From positions 4,526,001 through 4,590,000 of the forward strand of contig NZ_CP021978.1 in NCBI RefSeq assembly GCF_004803895.1: DNA of 64,000 bases, in the 5' to 3' direction. This document shows positions 56,855 to 64,000 of this stretch, piece by piece (positions within the stretch are counted from its first letter, which is position 1; every line of letters begins with the position of its first letter). A model generated the notes under the pieces. The model saw only the letters and a list, made by a program, of their open reading frames with translations. It had not been told where the DNA came from and ran no database searches. Position numbers and translations under genes: made by a program. The stretch comes from Streptomyces hawaiiensis (GTDB lineage Bacteria > Actinomycetota > Actinomycetes > Streptomycetales > Streptomycetaceae).

Positions 56855-57531
56855 GCATCCGGGTGCTGCTCGCCGACGACCAGGCCCTGCTGCGGGCCAC
56901 CTTCCGCATCCTCATCGACTCCTGCCCGGACATGGAGGTGATCGCCGAGGCCTCCGACGGCGCCGAGGCGGTCGGCCTGACCCGCGAACTGCACCCCGAC
57001 ATCGTCCTCATGGACATCCGCATGCCCGGCACCGACGGCCTCACCGCCACCTCCGAGCTGTGCGCAGACCCGGAGCTGTCCGCCACCCGCGTGCTGATCC
57101 TGACCACGTTCGAGACCGAGGACTACGTCGCCCAGGCCCTGCGCGCCGGCGCCAGCGGCTTCCTCGGCAAGGACGTCACCGCCGACACGCTCCTGACGGG
57201 CCTGCGCACGGTGGCCTCCGGAGAGGCCCTCCTCTCGCCCGTCGCCACCCGCTCCCTCATCACCCGCTTCCTCATGGCGCCGGCCTCCGGCACCGGCCTC
57301 GCGCCCCCGGAACGCCTCGCCGACCTCACGGTCCGTGAACGCGAGGTGATGGCGCTGGCCGCCGAGGGCAGGTCCAACACGGAGATCGCCGAGGACCTCA
57401 CGCTCAGCCCGCTGACCGTCCGCACGCACATCCACCGGGCCATGACCAAGCTGCACGCCCGGGACCGCGCGCAGCTGGTCGTCATCGCGTACCAGACGGG
57501 GCTCGTACGGGCGACGCCACCGGCGACGTGA
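56851..57531 (+). CDS. NarL/LuxR-type response regulator
   Basis: A 226-residue two-component regulator. The receiver domain (about residues 1-120) has the acidic pair ADDQ, the phosphoacceptor Asp in IVLMDIRMPGTDG (about 53) and Lys in LGKDV (about 107). The LuxR HTH (about 155-220) reads LTVREREVMALAAEGRSNTE, IAEDLTLSPLTVRTHIHRAM. ATGA overlap with the kinase shows they are a pair. Targets are unknown. Confidence 0.92.
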   Translation: MSIRVLLADDQALLRATFRILIDSCPDMEVIAEASDGAEAVGLTRELHPDIVLMDIRMPGTDGLTATSELCADPELSATRVLILTTFETEDYVAQALRAGASGFLGKDVTADTLLTGLRTVASGEALLSPVATRSLITRFLMAPASGTGLAPPERLADLTVREREVMALAAEGRSNTEIAEDLTLSPLTVRTHIHRAMTKLHARDRAQLVVIAYQTGLVRATPPAT

Positions 57532-57537
57532 GGAGGT

Positions 57538-57559
57538 GGCCTACGGCCTGCCGTAGGCC
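57538..57559. terminator. Hairpin across the convergent stop codons
   Basis: GGCCTACGG (57538-57546) and CCGTAGGCC (57551-57559) pair perfectly around CCTG. It includes the stop codon of the serine hydrolase (57541-57543) and lies 6 bases after the response regulator stop, so it can serve both directions. Confidence 0.55.
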
Positions 57560-58719
57560 GCCACCATGAGGGCCTCGGCGGTCCGGTTCATGTCCTGGCC
57601 CTTGGCGTCGGTGGAGTTGACGCTGTAGACGAGGGTGCGGGAGCCGTTCCGGGTGGAGGCGATGGCGGCGTTGTACCCCCAGCGCCCGCCCGTCTTGCCC
57701 CACACCTCGCGCCCGCCCAGCACCTTCATGGACAGACCGGCGGAGTAGGCGGCCGGCTTCCCGGTCCGGAAGTCGGTCACCTCCGGCAGCGTGAACATCT
57801 CCTCCAGTAGCGGCCCGCGCACGATCCGCCCCCGGAACAGGGCGTCGGTGAACCGCTCCAGGTCCGCGGTGGTGGAGACGATGTCCCCGGCCGCCCAGCC
57901 GTCCGTCGTCCCCCACACGGAGACGTCCCGGAGCCCGGTCGTGCCGTCGTCGAGGCGCATGGTCTGGTAGCCGTGGTTGTGCGGCCCGGTGATGCGCGGG
58001 TTCGTCCCCGGGAAGTAGGTGTTCCGCAGCCCCAGCGGCCCGAGCACCCGCCGGGCGACCTGGCGCTCGTAGGAGTCGCGGGTGACGCGCTCGACGATCA
58101 GGCCGGTGACGGTGTACCCGATGTTGAGGTAGTGCTGCCGCTCGCCCGGCGCGAACTCGGGCTTCTTCGACGTCGCCGAGCGGACCATGTCGCGGGGGTC
58201 GTGGACGCGGAAGCGGTTGGCGTACGCCTCCTCGACGGTGGTGCCGGGGAAGTCCGGGGCCGGGATGCCGTGCGTGTGGTTGAGGAGCCGGCGGACGGTG
58301 ACGTCCTCGTACGCCGCCGGGATCAGCTCCGGCAGGTAGGAGCGGGCGGTGCGGTCGAGGTCCAGGCGGCCCTCTTCGGCCAGTTGCAGGGCGACCGCGG
58401 CGGTGAAGACCTTGGTCACGGAGCCGGCGCGGAAGCGGGCGGCCGGATCCGCGGGCCGGCCGGTCCGCAGATCGTGTACGCCCGAACTGCCGCGCCAGGT
58501 GCCCTCCTTGCCGCCGACCCGCACGAGGGCGGCGGTGGCGTCGGCGCTGGGAAGGCCGGCGATGGCGGCTTCGAGGGCGGCGTCCGGGGACTGCCCCGCG
58601 GTTGAACGCGCCGGCGTCGACGCTGCCGGGGCCAAGGCGGCGGCCGGGAGCACGGACGGCCCCGCGGTGAGCCCCACGACGAGCACGGCGGCGGTCAGCA
58701 GGCTGGTACGGGACTTCAT
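57541..58719 (-). CDS. Secreted class C beta-lactamase/DD-peptidase-like serine hydrolase
   Basis: A 392-residue exported serine hydrolase. The signal peptide is residues 1-30 (LLTAAVLVVGLTAGPSVLP), followed by an A/S/T-rich linker. The domain has SVTK (SxxK, Ser near residue 99), the Tyr motif QHYLNIGYT (about 193-201) and the third-motif equivalent GKTGGRWGY (about 336). These are the marks of D-alanyl-D-alanine carboxypeptidases (R61-like) and class C beta-lactamases. It may trim wall peptides; whether it hydrolyses beta-lactams is unknown. It lies between two two-component pairs but is convergent with the first, so its control is unclear. Confidence 0.9.
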   Translation of the reverse strand: MKSRTSLLTAAVLVVGLTAGPSVLPAAALAPAASTPARSTAGQSPDAALEAAIAGLPSADATAALVRVGGKEGTWRGSSGVHDLRTGRPADPAARFRAGSVTKVFTAAVALQLAEEGRLDLDRTARSYLPELIPAAYEDVTVRRLLNHTHGIPAPDFPGTTVEEAYANRFRVHDPRDMVRSATSKKPEFAPGERQHYLNIGYTVTGLIVERVTRDSYERQVARRVLGPLGLRNTYFPGTNPRITGPHNHGYQTMRLDDGTTGLRDVSVWGTTDGWAAGDIVSTTADLERFTDALFRGRIVRGPLLEEMFTLPEVTDFRTGKPAAYSAGLSMKVLGGREVWGKTGGRWGYNAAIASTRNGSRTLVYSVNSTDAKGQDMNRTAEALMVAAYGRP

Positions 58720-58815
58720 GGTGAACTCCGGTGAGATGGACCGACGTTGGGTGACGGCTTCATCCTCCGGAGCGGGGCCGCCGCGCGGATCGCCCGCACA
58801 GGCGGTCCTGCGAGG

Positions 58816-59529
58816 TCACTTCCTCGCCGACGCGGGGGAGGACCCGGAGCGGGACGCTCCCCCGGGCGGGGGATTCCCGGCAGCGACGAGCCCGGTCTCG
58901 TAGGCGCAGATCACGGCCTGGATCCGGTCCCTGAGGCCCAGCTTGGCCAGCACGTTGCCGACATGCGTCTTGACGGTGTGGTCGCTGACCACCAGCTCGG
59001 CGGCGATCTCGGCGTTCGACAGCCCCCGCGCGAGCAGTAGCAGCGTCTCGCGCTCCCGCGCGGTCAGGACGTCCAGCCGGGGATCGGGCCGGCGGGCCCG
59101 GGCGGCGGCGGGCCGGGTGTACTGCTCCACCAGACGCCTGGCCACGGACGGCGCGAGCAGCGAGTCACCCCGGGCGACGACCCGTACGGCGTGCACGAGA
59201 TCGTCCCGGCGCACGTCCTTGAGCAGGAAGCCGCTCGCGCCCGCGTGCAGTGCCTCGTACACGTACTCGTCGGAGTCGAAGGTCGTGAGCATCACGGTCC
59301 GGCAGTCGCCCGCGGCGCTGATCGCACGGCAGGCCTCGATGCCGTCCATACGGGGCATCCGGATGTCGAGGAGCGCCACGTCGGGCGTGTGCCGCCGCAC
59401 GGCCTCGACCGCCTCGGCCCCGTCACCCGCCTCCGCGACGACCTCGATGTCCGGCTGCACGTCCAGGATCATCGCGAAGCCGCTGCGCACGAGCTCCTGG
59501 TCGTCGGCGATCACGACACGGATCGTCAC
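58816..59529 (-). CDS. NarL/LuxR-type response regulator
   Basis: A 237-residue response regulator. The receiver has IADDQE, phosphoacceptor Asp in VALLDIRMPRMDG (about residue 54) and Lys in LLKDVR (about 104). A linker (PAAARARRPDPRLD) leads to the LuxR HTH (LTARERETLLLLARGLSNAE, VSDHTVKTHVGNVLAKLGLR) and an unstructured G/P/S tail. The GTG start overlaps the kinase stop as GTGA. The serine hydrolase downstream in the same direction is 96 bp away and may be a target. Confidence 0.92.
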   Translation of the reverse strand: MTIRVVIADDQELVRSGFAMILDVQPDIEVVAEAGDGAEAVEAVRRHTPDVALLDIRMPRMDGIEACRAISAAGDCRTVMLTTFDSDEYVYEALHAGASGFLLKDVRRDDLVHAVRVVARGDSLLAPSVARRLVEQYTRPAAARARRPDPRLDVLTARERETLLLLARGLSNAEIAAELVVSDHTVKTHVGNVLAKLGLRDRIQAVICAYETGLVAAGNPPPGGASRSGSSPASARK

Positions 59530-60698
59530 GACCCCACCTCCGCTGCGGCGGAGAGGGGGATCCGCACCCGGACCTCGAAGCCGCGGCCGTCCGCTCCCGG
59601 CCCGGCGGCCGCGCTGCCCCCGTGGGCCGCGGCCCGCTCACAGATCCCGACGAGCCCGTGCCCTCCGCGGCGGGGCACGGCGTTCGCCCCACGCCCGTCA
59701 TCGGCCACGAGAACCTCCAACTCGTCCTTTTCGCAACGGAGTTGGACTGTAGCGGTATGCGCACCCGCATGCTTGACGACATTGGTCAGGGCCTCCTGCA
59801 CGACCCGGAACACGGTGACCCCGACCTCGTCGGCCACCGGCCCGGCGTCCCCCACCGTCCGGTACACCACCGCGAGTCCGCTCCCGCGCACCCGGTCGAG
59901 AAGCCCCGGCAGCGCGGCGAGTCCGGGCTGTGGCTCGCGCGGGGCGCCGACGGTGTCGTCGCCGCCTTCCCGCAGCACCCCCAGCATGTGACGCAACTGA
60001 GCCATGGCGTCCCGCCCGGCCGCGGAGATCGCGTCGAAGGCGGCCTCCGCACGCTCGGGGGCGGCACGCACCGCCACCGGGCCGGCCTCCGCCTGCACGA
60101 TCATCAGGCTCACCGCGTGGGAGAGGATGTCGTGCATCTCCCGTGCGATCCGCGCCCGTTCGCGCGCGGCGGCCTGCTCGGCCTCGACGCGGTGTGCCCG
60201 CTGACGGGCGTCGGTGAGCCGCCCGAAGACATAGGCGGCCGCGAACACGAAGACGGAGAAGGTCAGTTCACGAGCCGACCGGGTGTTGAGCCCGACTCCC
60301 ACCGGCACGGCGACCAGCAGCACACCTCCGGTGACGAGCCGCTTCCGCGCGGGCGACAGCGCGGCAATCGTGTACACGACCACCAGTCCGGTGTACGGCA
60401 GCGGCTGCCCGGGCCCGTCCATGGTCAGCCCGTACAGCGCGTTGGCGGCAATCACCGCGAACAGCACGGCGAGGGGAGCGCGCCGCCGCCAGACCAGGGG
60501 CACCACGGTGAGCATGCTCAACCCGTACGCGCCCCAGGTCGCGGGCGGTGCCCCGGCCGCACGCGGCACGACGAACGGCATGGTCATCGCGCAGAGCACG
60601 AGCAGCGCGATGCCGACGTCCACGACGAGCGGATTGGCCGCCGTCAGCGCCCGGCCGTGCTCCCACCACCCTCGCAGGTCCCTGCGTAAGTCCCCCAT
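59526..60698 (-). CDS. NarL-type sensor histidine kinase (HisKA_3)
   Basis: A 390-residue sensor kinase with about four to five membrane helices (residues 22-155) and a short periplasmic part. The HisKA_3 motif is RIAREMHDILSHAVSL (His near residue 186), followed by HATPase boxes VFRVVQEALTNVVKHAGAHT (about 295) and GGHGLVGICERAA. It pairs with the regulator it overlaps (GTGA). ATG 60698 is close to a GYD-gene remnant, so its upstream region has been rearranged. Signal unknown. Confidence 0.9.
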   Translation of the reverse strand: MGDLRRDLRGWWEHGRALTAANPLVVDVGIALLVLCAMTMPFVVPRAAGAPPATWGAYGLSMLTVVPLVWRRRAPLAVLFAVIAANALYGLTMDGPGQPLPYTGLVVVYTIAALSPARKRLVTGGVLLVAVPVGVGLNTRSARELTFSVFVFAAAYVFGRLTDARQRAHRVEAEQAAARERARIAREMHDILSHAVSLMIVQAEAGPVAVRAAPERAEAAFDAISAAGRDAMAQLRHMLGVLREGGDDTVGAPREPQPGLAALPGLLDRVRGSGLAVVYRTVGDAGPVADEVGVTVFRVVQEALTNVVKHAGAHTATVQLRCEKDELEVLVADDGRGANAVPRRGGHGLVGICERAAAHGGSAAAGPGADGRGFEVRVRIPLSAAAEVGS

Positions 60699-60741
60699 GC
60701 CTCCACAAGGTAGTGCGCCCCGAGGCGTGCTTCACGTGCCG

Positions 60742-60783
60742 GCCTTCGGGTGTGTACCTGGCCTGGATGAGGAACTTCGGCAT
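60742..60783 (-). pseudogene. N-terminal remnant of GYD-domain protein
   Basis: ATG 60783 opens MPKFLIQARYTPEG, which matches the first 14 residues of Streptomyces GYD-domain proteins (MPKFLIQASYTPEG). After that the frame diverges into unrelated sequence and runs into the kinase gene. Only the start of the gene is left. Confidence 0.55.
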
Positions 60784-60834
60784 GGGGCCTGCCTTCCCGA
60801 AGAGCCTCGGCCGCTGCCGGCGGAGCCGCCCCGT

Positions 60835-61467
60835 TCACCTGTCGGTGCCGTACAGCCTGGCCGACGCGTCGACATGGGCCAGGCGGCGCAGTGAGCTGAA
60901 GACCGCCTCGCCCAGGACCGTGCCGATCACCACGCCCTCCACCTTTTCCTCGATCGCCAGGTGCCGGTCCACGTACTCGAGGTCGGCGCGGGCCACCTGT
61001 TCGGCGGCGTCGGCGTAGGTGTCGAGCAGGTCGGCGAAGGCTTCGTGGCCCAGCCGGGCCATCGCGGCGAGGGCCTTGGACAGGTCGGCGGCGGCGGGGT
61101 TCGACTCGTGGGTGCGCCAGCCTCGTCGGGAGATGAGGCCGGCGACAGCGGCACGGGCGGCATCCGACTCGGCGTCGTCGCGTTCGGTGCCCGGTCCGCT
61201 CATACGGCCGGCGGCGGAGCCGAGCACCTTGTGCAGCGGGCGCTCCGGGTCGTCGACGGCCGCCAGCACCTCGGCGACCTCGGCCACCTTCATGCCGCCC
61301 ACATCGAGCAGGGCGCGGATCAGCTGGAGCCGGCGCTCGTGCGGTTCTCCGTAGCTGGCCTGGTTCCGGCTGGTCAGCTCGCCCGCAGGCAGCAGGCCTT
61401 CGCGGACGTAGTACTTGATCGTCGGCACCGGCACCCCGGTCTTCCGGCTCAACTCTCCGATACGCAA
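60835..61467 (-). CDS. MerR-family transcriptional regulator
   Basis: A 210-residue MerR regulator. The HTH covers residues 1-70 (RIGELSRKTGVPVPTIKYYV, REGLLPAGELTSRNQASYGE) and is followed by the dimerisation helix (RRLQLIRALLDVGGMKVAEV) and a long helical effector domain (about 110-200) without clustered Cys. A TTG start at 61467 has AAGGAG 10 bases upstream. It is divergent from two membrane-protein genes over a cluster of GATAG repeats and most likely acts there. Ligand unknown; not the metal type. Confidence 0.88.
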   Translation of the reverse strand: MRIGELSRKTGVPVPTIKYYVREGLLPAGELTSRNQASYGEPHERRLQLIRALLDVGGMKVAEVAEVLAAVDDPERPLHKVLGSAAGRMSGPGTERDDAESDAARAAVAGLISRRGWRTHESNPAAADLSKALAAMARLGHEAFADLLDTYADAAEQVARADLEYVDRHLAIEEKVEGVVIGTVLGEAVFSSLRRLAHVDASARLYGTDR

Positions 61468-61532
61468 CGCCGGTTCTCTCCTTGATTCTCGGCCTGCCCG
61501 CCGCGTCGGCCCTTGCCGACCCGCCCGCCAAT

Positions 61533-61577
61533 GATAGATAGTTCAGCTATCGGATAGTGGATAGTGTCGGTATCTAT
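61533..61577. promoter_or_regulatory. GATAG/CTATC repeat cluster in MerR divergent gap
   Basis: GATAG occurs at 61533, 61537, 61553 and 61560, and CTATC/CTAT at 61547 and 61574. GATAG-TTCAG-CTATC (61537-61551) is a perfect dyad. TAGTGT (61562-61567) could be a -10. A MerR-type operator is expected here. Confidence 0.55.
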
Positions 61578-61591
61578 TCCTTGAGGTGGGC

Positions 61592-62569
61592 ATGGTGTTG
61601 TCCTTACGCACGTCCTGGCATCGACCGCTGGTGCTGTTCTCGGCCGCGATGGCGGTGCTGGCGGTCGTATCCGCGGTGGGGCTCCTGGTCGACGACCGCG
61701 TCCTGGTGGGGGCGCCGATCTGGGCCAAGCCGTTCAAGTTCGCGGTCTCGTTCGTGGCGTACTGCCTCTCCCTCGCCTGGATGCTGTCGCTCCTCCCCGG
61801 CGGCCGACGCGTGGGCTGGTGGGCGGGGACCGTCGTCGCGCTGGCCAGTCTCGTCGAGATGGTGATCATCACCGGGCAGGTCGTGCGCGGTAAGCGCAGC
61901 CACTTCAACCGCGCGACACCGTTCGACGAGGCACTGTTCAACGCGATGGCCGTCACGGTCGTCATCCTGTGGGCCGGCACGCTGGTCGTGGCCGTCCTGC
62001 TGCTCCGGGCCCGGATCGCCGACCGCGCATCCGCCTGGGCCGTGCGCTGCGGAATCCTCCTGGCGCTGGCCGGGGCCGCCGTCGGTTTCCTGATGACCCA
62101 GCCCGCGCCGGGGCAGCGGCGTGGCGTCTCCAAGGTGGTCGGCGCGCACAGCGTGGGCGTGCCGGACGGGGGACCCTCGATGCCGCTGACCGGCTGGTCC
62201 ACGACCGGCGGCGATCTGCGGATCCCGCACTTCCTCGGCATGCACGCGCTGCAACTCCTGCCGCTGCTGGTCATGGTGCTCAGCCTCCTGGCCCCGCGTT
62301 TCGTCCGTCTGGCCGACGACCGGGTGCGGCTGCGCCTGGTGCTGGTCGCCTCGGGGGCCTACGCCGGCGTCTTCGCTCTGGTTCTGTGGCAGGCGTTGCG
62401 CGGACAGCCGCTGACCGGCCCGGACGGAGCGACGTCGGCAGTGGCCGGCCTCATCCTGGCGGCCGTCGCCCTCGGGACGTACGGATCCCTGCGGGCGGCC
62501 CGGACGCCCCTTTCGCTCAGGGCGACCGACGCCGAAGGTGCTCCCGCCCCGAAGGACCTCGTGCCATGA
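61592..62569 (+). CDS. Multi-pass membrane protein, unknown function
   Basis: A 325-residue membrane protein with about eight helices (for example LVLFSAAMAVLAVVSAVGLL, WWAGTVVALASLVEMVIITG, GILLALAGAAVGFLM). A hydrophilic loop around residues 180-215 carries RRGVSKVVGAHSVGVPDGG and PHFLGMHALQLLPLLVMVL, with His residues on the membrane edge. I do not recognise a family. ATG 61592 has GAGG 5 bases upstream. It overlaps the next gene by ATGA; the divergent MerR gene is the likely regulator. Confidence 0.78.
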   Translation: MVLSLRTSWHRPLVLFSAAMAVLAVVSAVGLLVDDRVLVGAPIWAKPFKFAVSFVAYCLSLAWMLSLLPGGRRVGWWAGTVVALASLVEMVIITGQVVRGKRSHFNRATPFDEALFNAMAVTVVILWAGTLVVAVLLLRARIADRASAWAVRCGILLALAGAAVGFLMTQPAPGQRRGVSKVVGAHSVGVPDGGPSMPLTGWSTTGGDLRIPHFLGMHALQLLPLLVMVLSLLAPRFVRLADDRVRLRLVLVASGAYAGVFALVLWQALRGQPLTGPDGATSAVAGLILAAVALGTYGSLRAARTPLSLRATDAEGAPAPKDLVP

Positions 62570-63354
62570 CCGGCTTCCTCTTCGAGCTCTCCTTCCTGCT
62601 GGCCGCGCCCGTCTGGCTGCTCATGATCTTCGCGCCGGGGTGGGGGCCGACCGCCCGTATCGCCGGGTCACCGTGGACCGTGGTGCCGGTACTGCTCGTG
62701 TATCTCGCGCTCGCGGTCCCGGTGTTCCCCGAGCTGTGGAGCGCGGTCAGCAGTCCGGACCTCGACACCTTCCGTGAGCTGACGGCTCTCCCGGGCGGTG
62801 CCGGAGCCGTCTGGGCGCAGGTCATCGCCTGGGATCTGCTGATCGGGCAGTGGATGTACCGGGAGGGCAGGCGACTGAAGATCTCCGCCCTGCTGATGGG
62901 GCCGCTGCTGGTGCTCACGATTCTGCTGTCGCCGTTCGGGTTTCTGGCCTTCCTGGGGCTGCGCGCGGCGAGGTCGCGGCGGGCCGGGCAAAGGCCCGTG
63001 ACCGGCGGGCCTTTGCCGGGTCAGACCCGGAGACAGGCCAGCACCGCCAGCACCCGGCGGTGGTCGTCGGGGGCCGTCGGAGGGAGATCCAGCTTCTGGA
63101 GGATGCTCGCGATGTGCTTCGCGACGGCGGCGTCCGTGACGACGAGTCGGCGGGCGATCGCCGCGTTGGAGCGGGCCTCGGCCATGAGGGCGAGGACCTC
63201 GCGTTCGCGGGGCGTGAGCCGGTCCAGCGGGTCGCGGCGGCGGGCGAGGAGCTGGCGTACGACGTCGGGGTCGACGACCGTCGTGCCGGCGGCCACGCGG
63301 ACGACGGCGTCGGCGAACTCCTCGACGTCGCCGATGCGTTCCTTGAGGAGGTAG
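62566..63354 (+). CDS. ABA4-like membrane protein with antisense-overlapping C-terminus
   Basis: A 262-residue frame. Residues 1-135 are an ABA4-like (DUF4281) membrane protein with four helices: LLAAPVWLLMIFAPGWGPTA, VWAQVIAWDLLIGQWMYREG and GPLLVLTILLSPFGFLAFLG. The family normally ends about there (length about 140). This frame instead continues for 120 more residues as the antisense of the convergent response regulator, low in hydrophobics and rich in R/S/T, passing through a hairpin at 62987-63017. The original stop has probably been lost, or translation is limited by the terminator. ATGA overlap with the previous gene. Confidence 0.7.
   Translation: MTGFLFELSFLLAAPVWLLMIFAPGWGPTARIAGSPWTVVPVLLVYLALAVPVFPELWSAVSSPDLDTFRELTALPGGAGAVWAQVIAWDLLIGQWMYREGRRLKISALLMGPLLVLTILLSPFGFLAFLGLRAARSRRAGQRPVTGGPLPGQTRRQASTASTRRWSSGAVGGRSSFWRMLAMCFATAASVTTSRRAIAALERASAMRARTSRSRGVSRSSGSRRRARSWRTTSGSTTVVPAATRTTASANSSTSPMRSLRR
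62987..63017. terminator. Hairpin just past response-regulator stop
   Basis: Arms 62987-62998 (GGCAAAGGCCCG) and 63006-63017 are perfect 12-bp complements. It lies 3 bases after the response-regulator stop on the minus strand, and also inside the extended ABA4-like frame on the plus strand. Confidence 0.7.
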
Positions 63355-63680
63355 CCCGTTCCGACGGTGCCGCGACGGTCGTCCAGGAGCTCGTCGGCGA
63401 AGGTCTGCTCGACGTACTGGCTGAGGACGAGGACCGCGAGGCGGGGCTGCTCGCCCTGGAGCAGACGGGCCGTGCGCAACCCTTCGTCCGTCTGGCCCGG
63501 TGGCATGCGGACGTCGGTGATCACCAGGTCCGGCCGGTGTTCCCGGGCGGCGGCGAGCAGCGCGGGGCCGTCGCCCACGGCGGCGAGGGTCCGGTGGCCG
63601 AAGCGTTCCAGCAGGTGGACGAGACCTTCGCGCAGGAGGACGGCGTCCTCCGCGATGACTATGCGGAGGGACTGCCGCAT
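63021..63680 (-). CDS. NarL-type response regulator, orphan
   Basis: A 219-residue response regulator. The receiver has VIAEDAVLLREG, phosphoacceptor Asp in LVITDVRMPPGQTDEG (about residue 54) and Lys in YLLKERIGD (about 110). The HTH reads LTPREREVLALMAEARSNAA, VTDAAVAKHIASILQKLDL. GGAG lies 5 bases before ATG 63680. No kinase is adjacent; the ABC permease remnant on the other side suggests that a kinase-regulator-transporter set has been partly lost, or the kinase lies beyond the window. Confidence 0.9.
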   Translation of the reverse strand: MRQSLRIVIAEDAVLLREGLVHLLERFGHRTLAAVGDGPALLAAAREHRPDLVITDVRMPPGQTDEGLRTARLLQGEQPRLAVLVLSQYVEQTFADELLDDRRGTVGTGYLLKERIGDVEEFADAVVRVAAGTTVVDPDVVRQLLARRRDPLDRLTPREREVLALMAEARSNAAIARRLVVTDAAVAKHIASILQKLDLPPTAPDDHRRVLAVLACLRV

Positions 63681-63737
63681 GGGATCTCCGCCCTGAGAGT
63701 GTGGGCCCGCCGGGCGGGCTGGACAGGAACATTGCCG

Positions 63738-64000
63738 GCCGGACACGGGACCTCCGCGTGCTGCGCCTGTCCGGTGCGACACCGCGCCAGGTGCTGCTGA
63801 CCCTCGTGGCCGAGACGTGCTGGTCGTCGCCCTGGCTGCCGCCCTGGGCCTGGCGGTTGCGCTCCCGCCCTGTTCGGCACGGCCCGCGGCCTGCGTGAGG
63901 AACTGGGCCTGCCCGTCGAGCTGTCGGTGGCCTGGCCCTGCGTCGCGGGCGTGGTGGCCGGCTGCCTGCTGCTCGCCACGGCGGCCACCGTCCTCCCGGC
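63738..64000 (+). pseudogene. FtsX-like ABC permease C-terminal remnant, two frameshifts
   Basis: Three frames in turn encode parts of one protein: GRTRDLRVLRLSGATPRQVL (63738 on), then LVVALAAALGLAVALP after a one-base loss near 63816, then ALFGTARGLREELGLPVELS and VAWPCVAGVVAGCLLLATAA after a second near 63868. This is the C-terminal end of an FtsX/MacB-type permease. The N-terminal part and any ATPase partner are missing, and the right end is cut by the window. It is a decayed gene, or two sequencing errors within 60 bases. Confidence 0.7.

Noticed and set aside
1..64000. CRISPR array, tRNA, rRNA, transposase or integrase
   Set aside because: No regularly spaced repeats, cloverleaf ends, rRNA stretches or DDE/tyrosine-recombinase motifs were recognised in either strand by eye; tRNAscan and an IS search would be decisive.

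Overview
The window is high-GC actinobacterial DNA and reads as Streptomyces chromosome. Third codon positions are almost all G or C, starts are a mixture of ATG, GTG and TTG, neighbouring genes overlap by ATGA, GTGA or TTGA, and the gene set (ANTAR, SARP and BTAD regulators, LAxTG-type sortase substrates with a class E-like sortase, many secreted glycosidases, caa3-oxidase CtaG, NarL-type two-component pairs) is typical of that genus. No rRNA, tRNA, CRISPR array, transposase or phage gene was seen. The mixture of regulators, secreted hydrolases and at least six gene remnants suggests an accessory or chromosome-arm region, but that is inference.

Region by region. 0-5 kb: an XRE/TPR regulator, a metal-type permease pair (UPF0718 permease plus TIGR03943-like partner), a GAF-ANTAR regulator and a lipoprotein. 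5.4-5.5 kb: a possible leaderless 20-codon gene ending at a perfect 14-bp hairpin. 5.6-7.8 kb: a pyridoxamine-oxidase-like flavoprotein, two abutting remnants (sigma J tail and YceI) and a nucleoside hydrolase. 7.8-17.7 kb: mostly secreted or surface proteins (two LAxTG-anchored proteins, an HExxH protease, an Ig-like protein, lipoproteins), a GH13 glucosidase and a TerB-like protein. 17.7-23.4 kb: a LysR regulator with a serine beta-lactamase-like hydrolase, divergent from a penicillin-binding protein, then small DUF genes and an RlmA/TlrB-like methyltransferase. 23.5-28.4 kb: a PL9 pectate lyase with a well-formed promoter and operator, CtaG, and a four-gene overlapping operon of surface protein, sortase, ECF sigma factor and membrane protein, preceded by an ECF-like promoter. 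28.6-32.6 kb: an unrecognised protein, a MoxR AAA ATPase and a vWA/metallopeptidase protein, apparently one unit.

32.6-46 kb: an MmpL remnant, a GH97 glycosidase, a hydrolase remnant, a SARP-type activator fused to an ABATE/CGNR zinc-finger module, proline iminopeptidase, an ankyrin protein, HxlR with a divergent imine-reductase-like enzyme, LysR with a divergent SnoaL-like protein, and a GH30 galactanase divergent from its probable LacI repressor. 46-51 kb: a TetR regulator divergent from an SDR dehydrogenase, Baeyer-Villiger monooxygenase and beta-propeller lactonase-like operon, which makes chemical sense as alcohol to ketone to lactone to hydroxy acid.

51-64 kb: a DEAD-box helicase and a cold-shock protein whose 5' leader contains a complete intrinsic-terminator shape, an MmpL transporter, two NarL-type two-component pairs flanking a serine hydrolase, a GYD-domain remnant, a MerR regulator divergent from two membrane proteins over a cluster of GATAG repeats, an orphan response regulator, and a frameshifted ABC permease remnant that runs off the right edge.

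The best candidates for something undescribed are the SARP-CGNR fusion with its 11-bp-spaced direct repeats, the MoxR-vWA-unknown triad, the sortase/sigma operon with a possible self-recognised promoter, the leader terminator upstream of the cold-shock gene, and the leaderless micro-gene.
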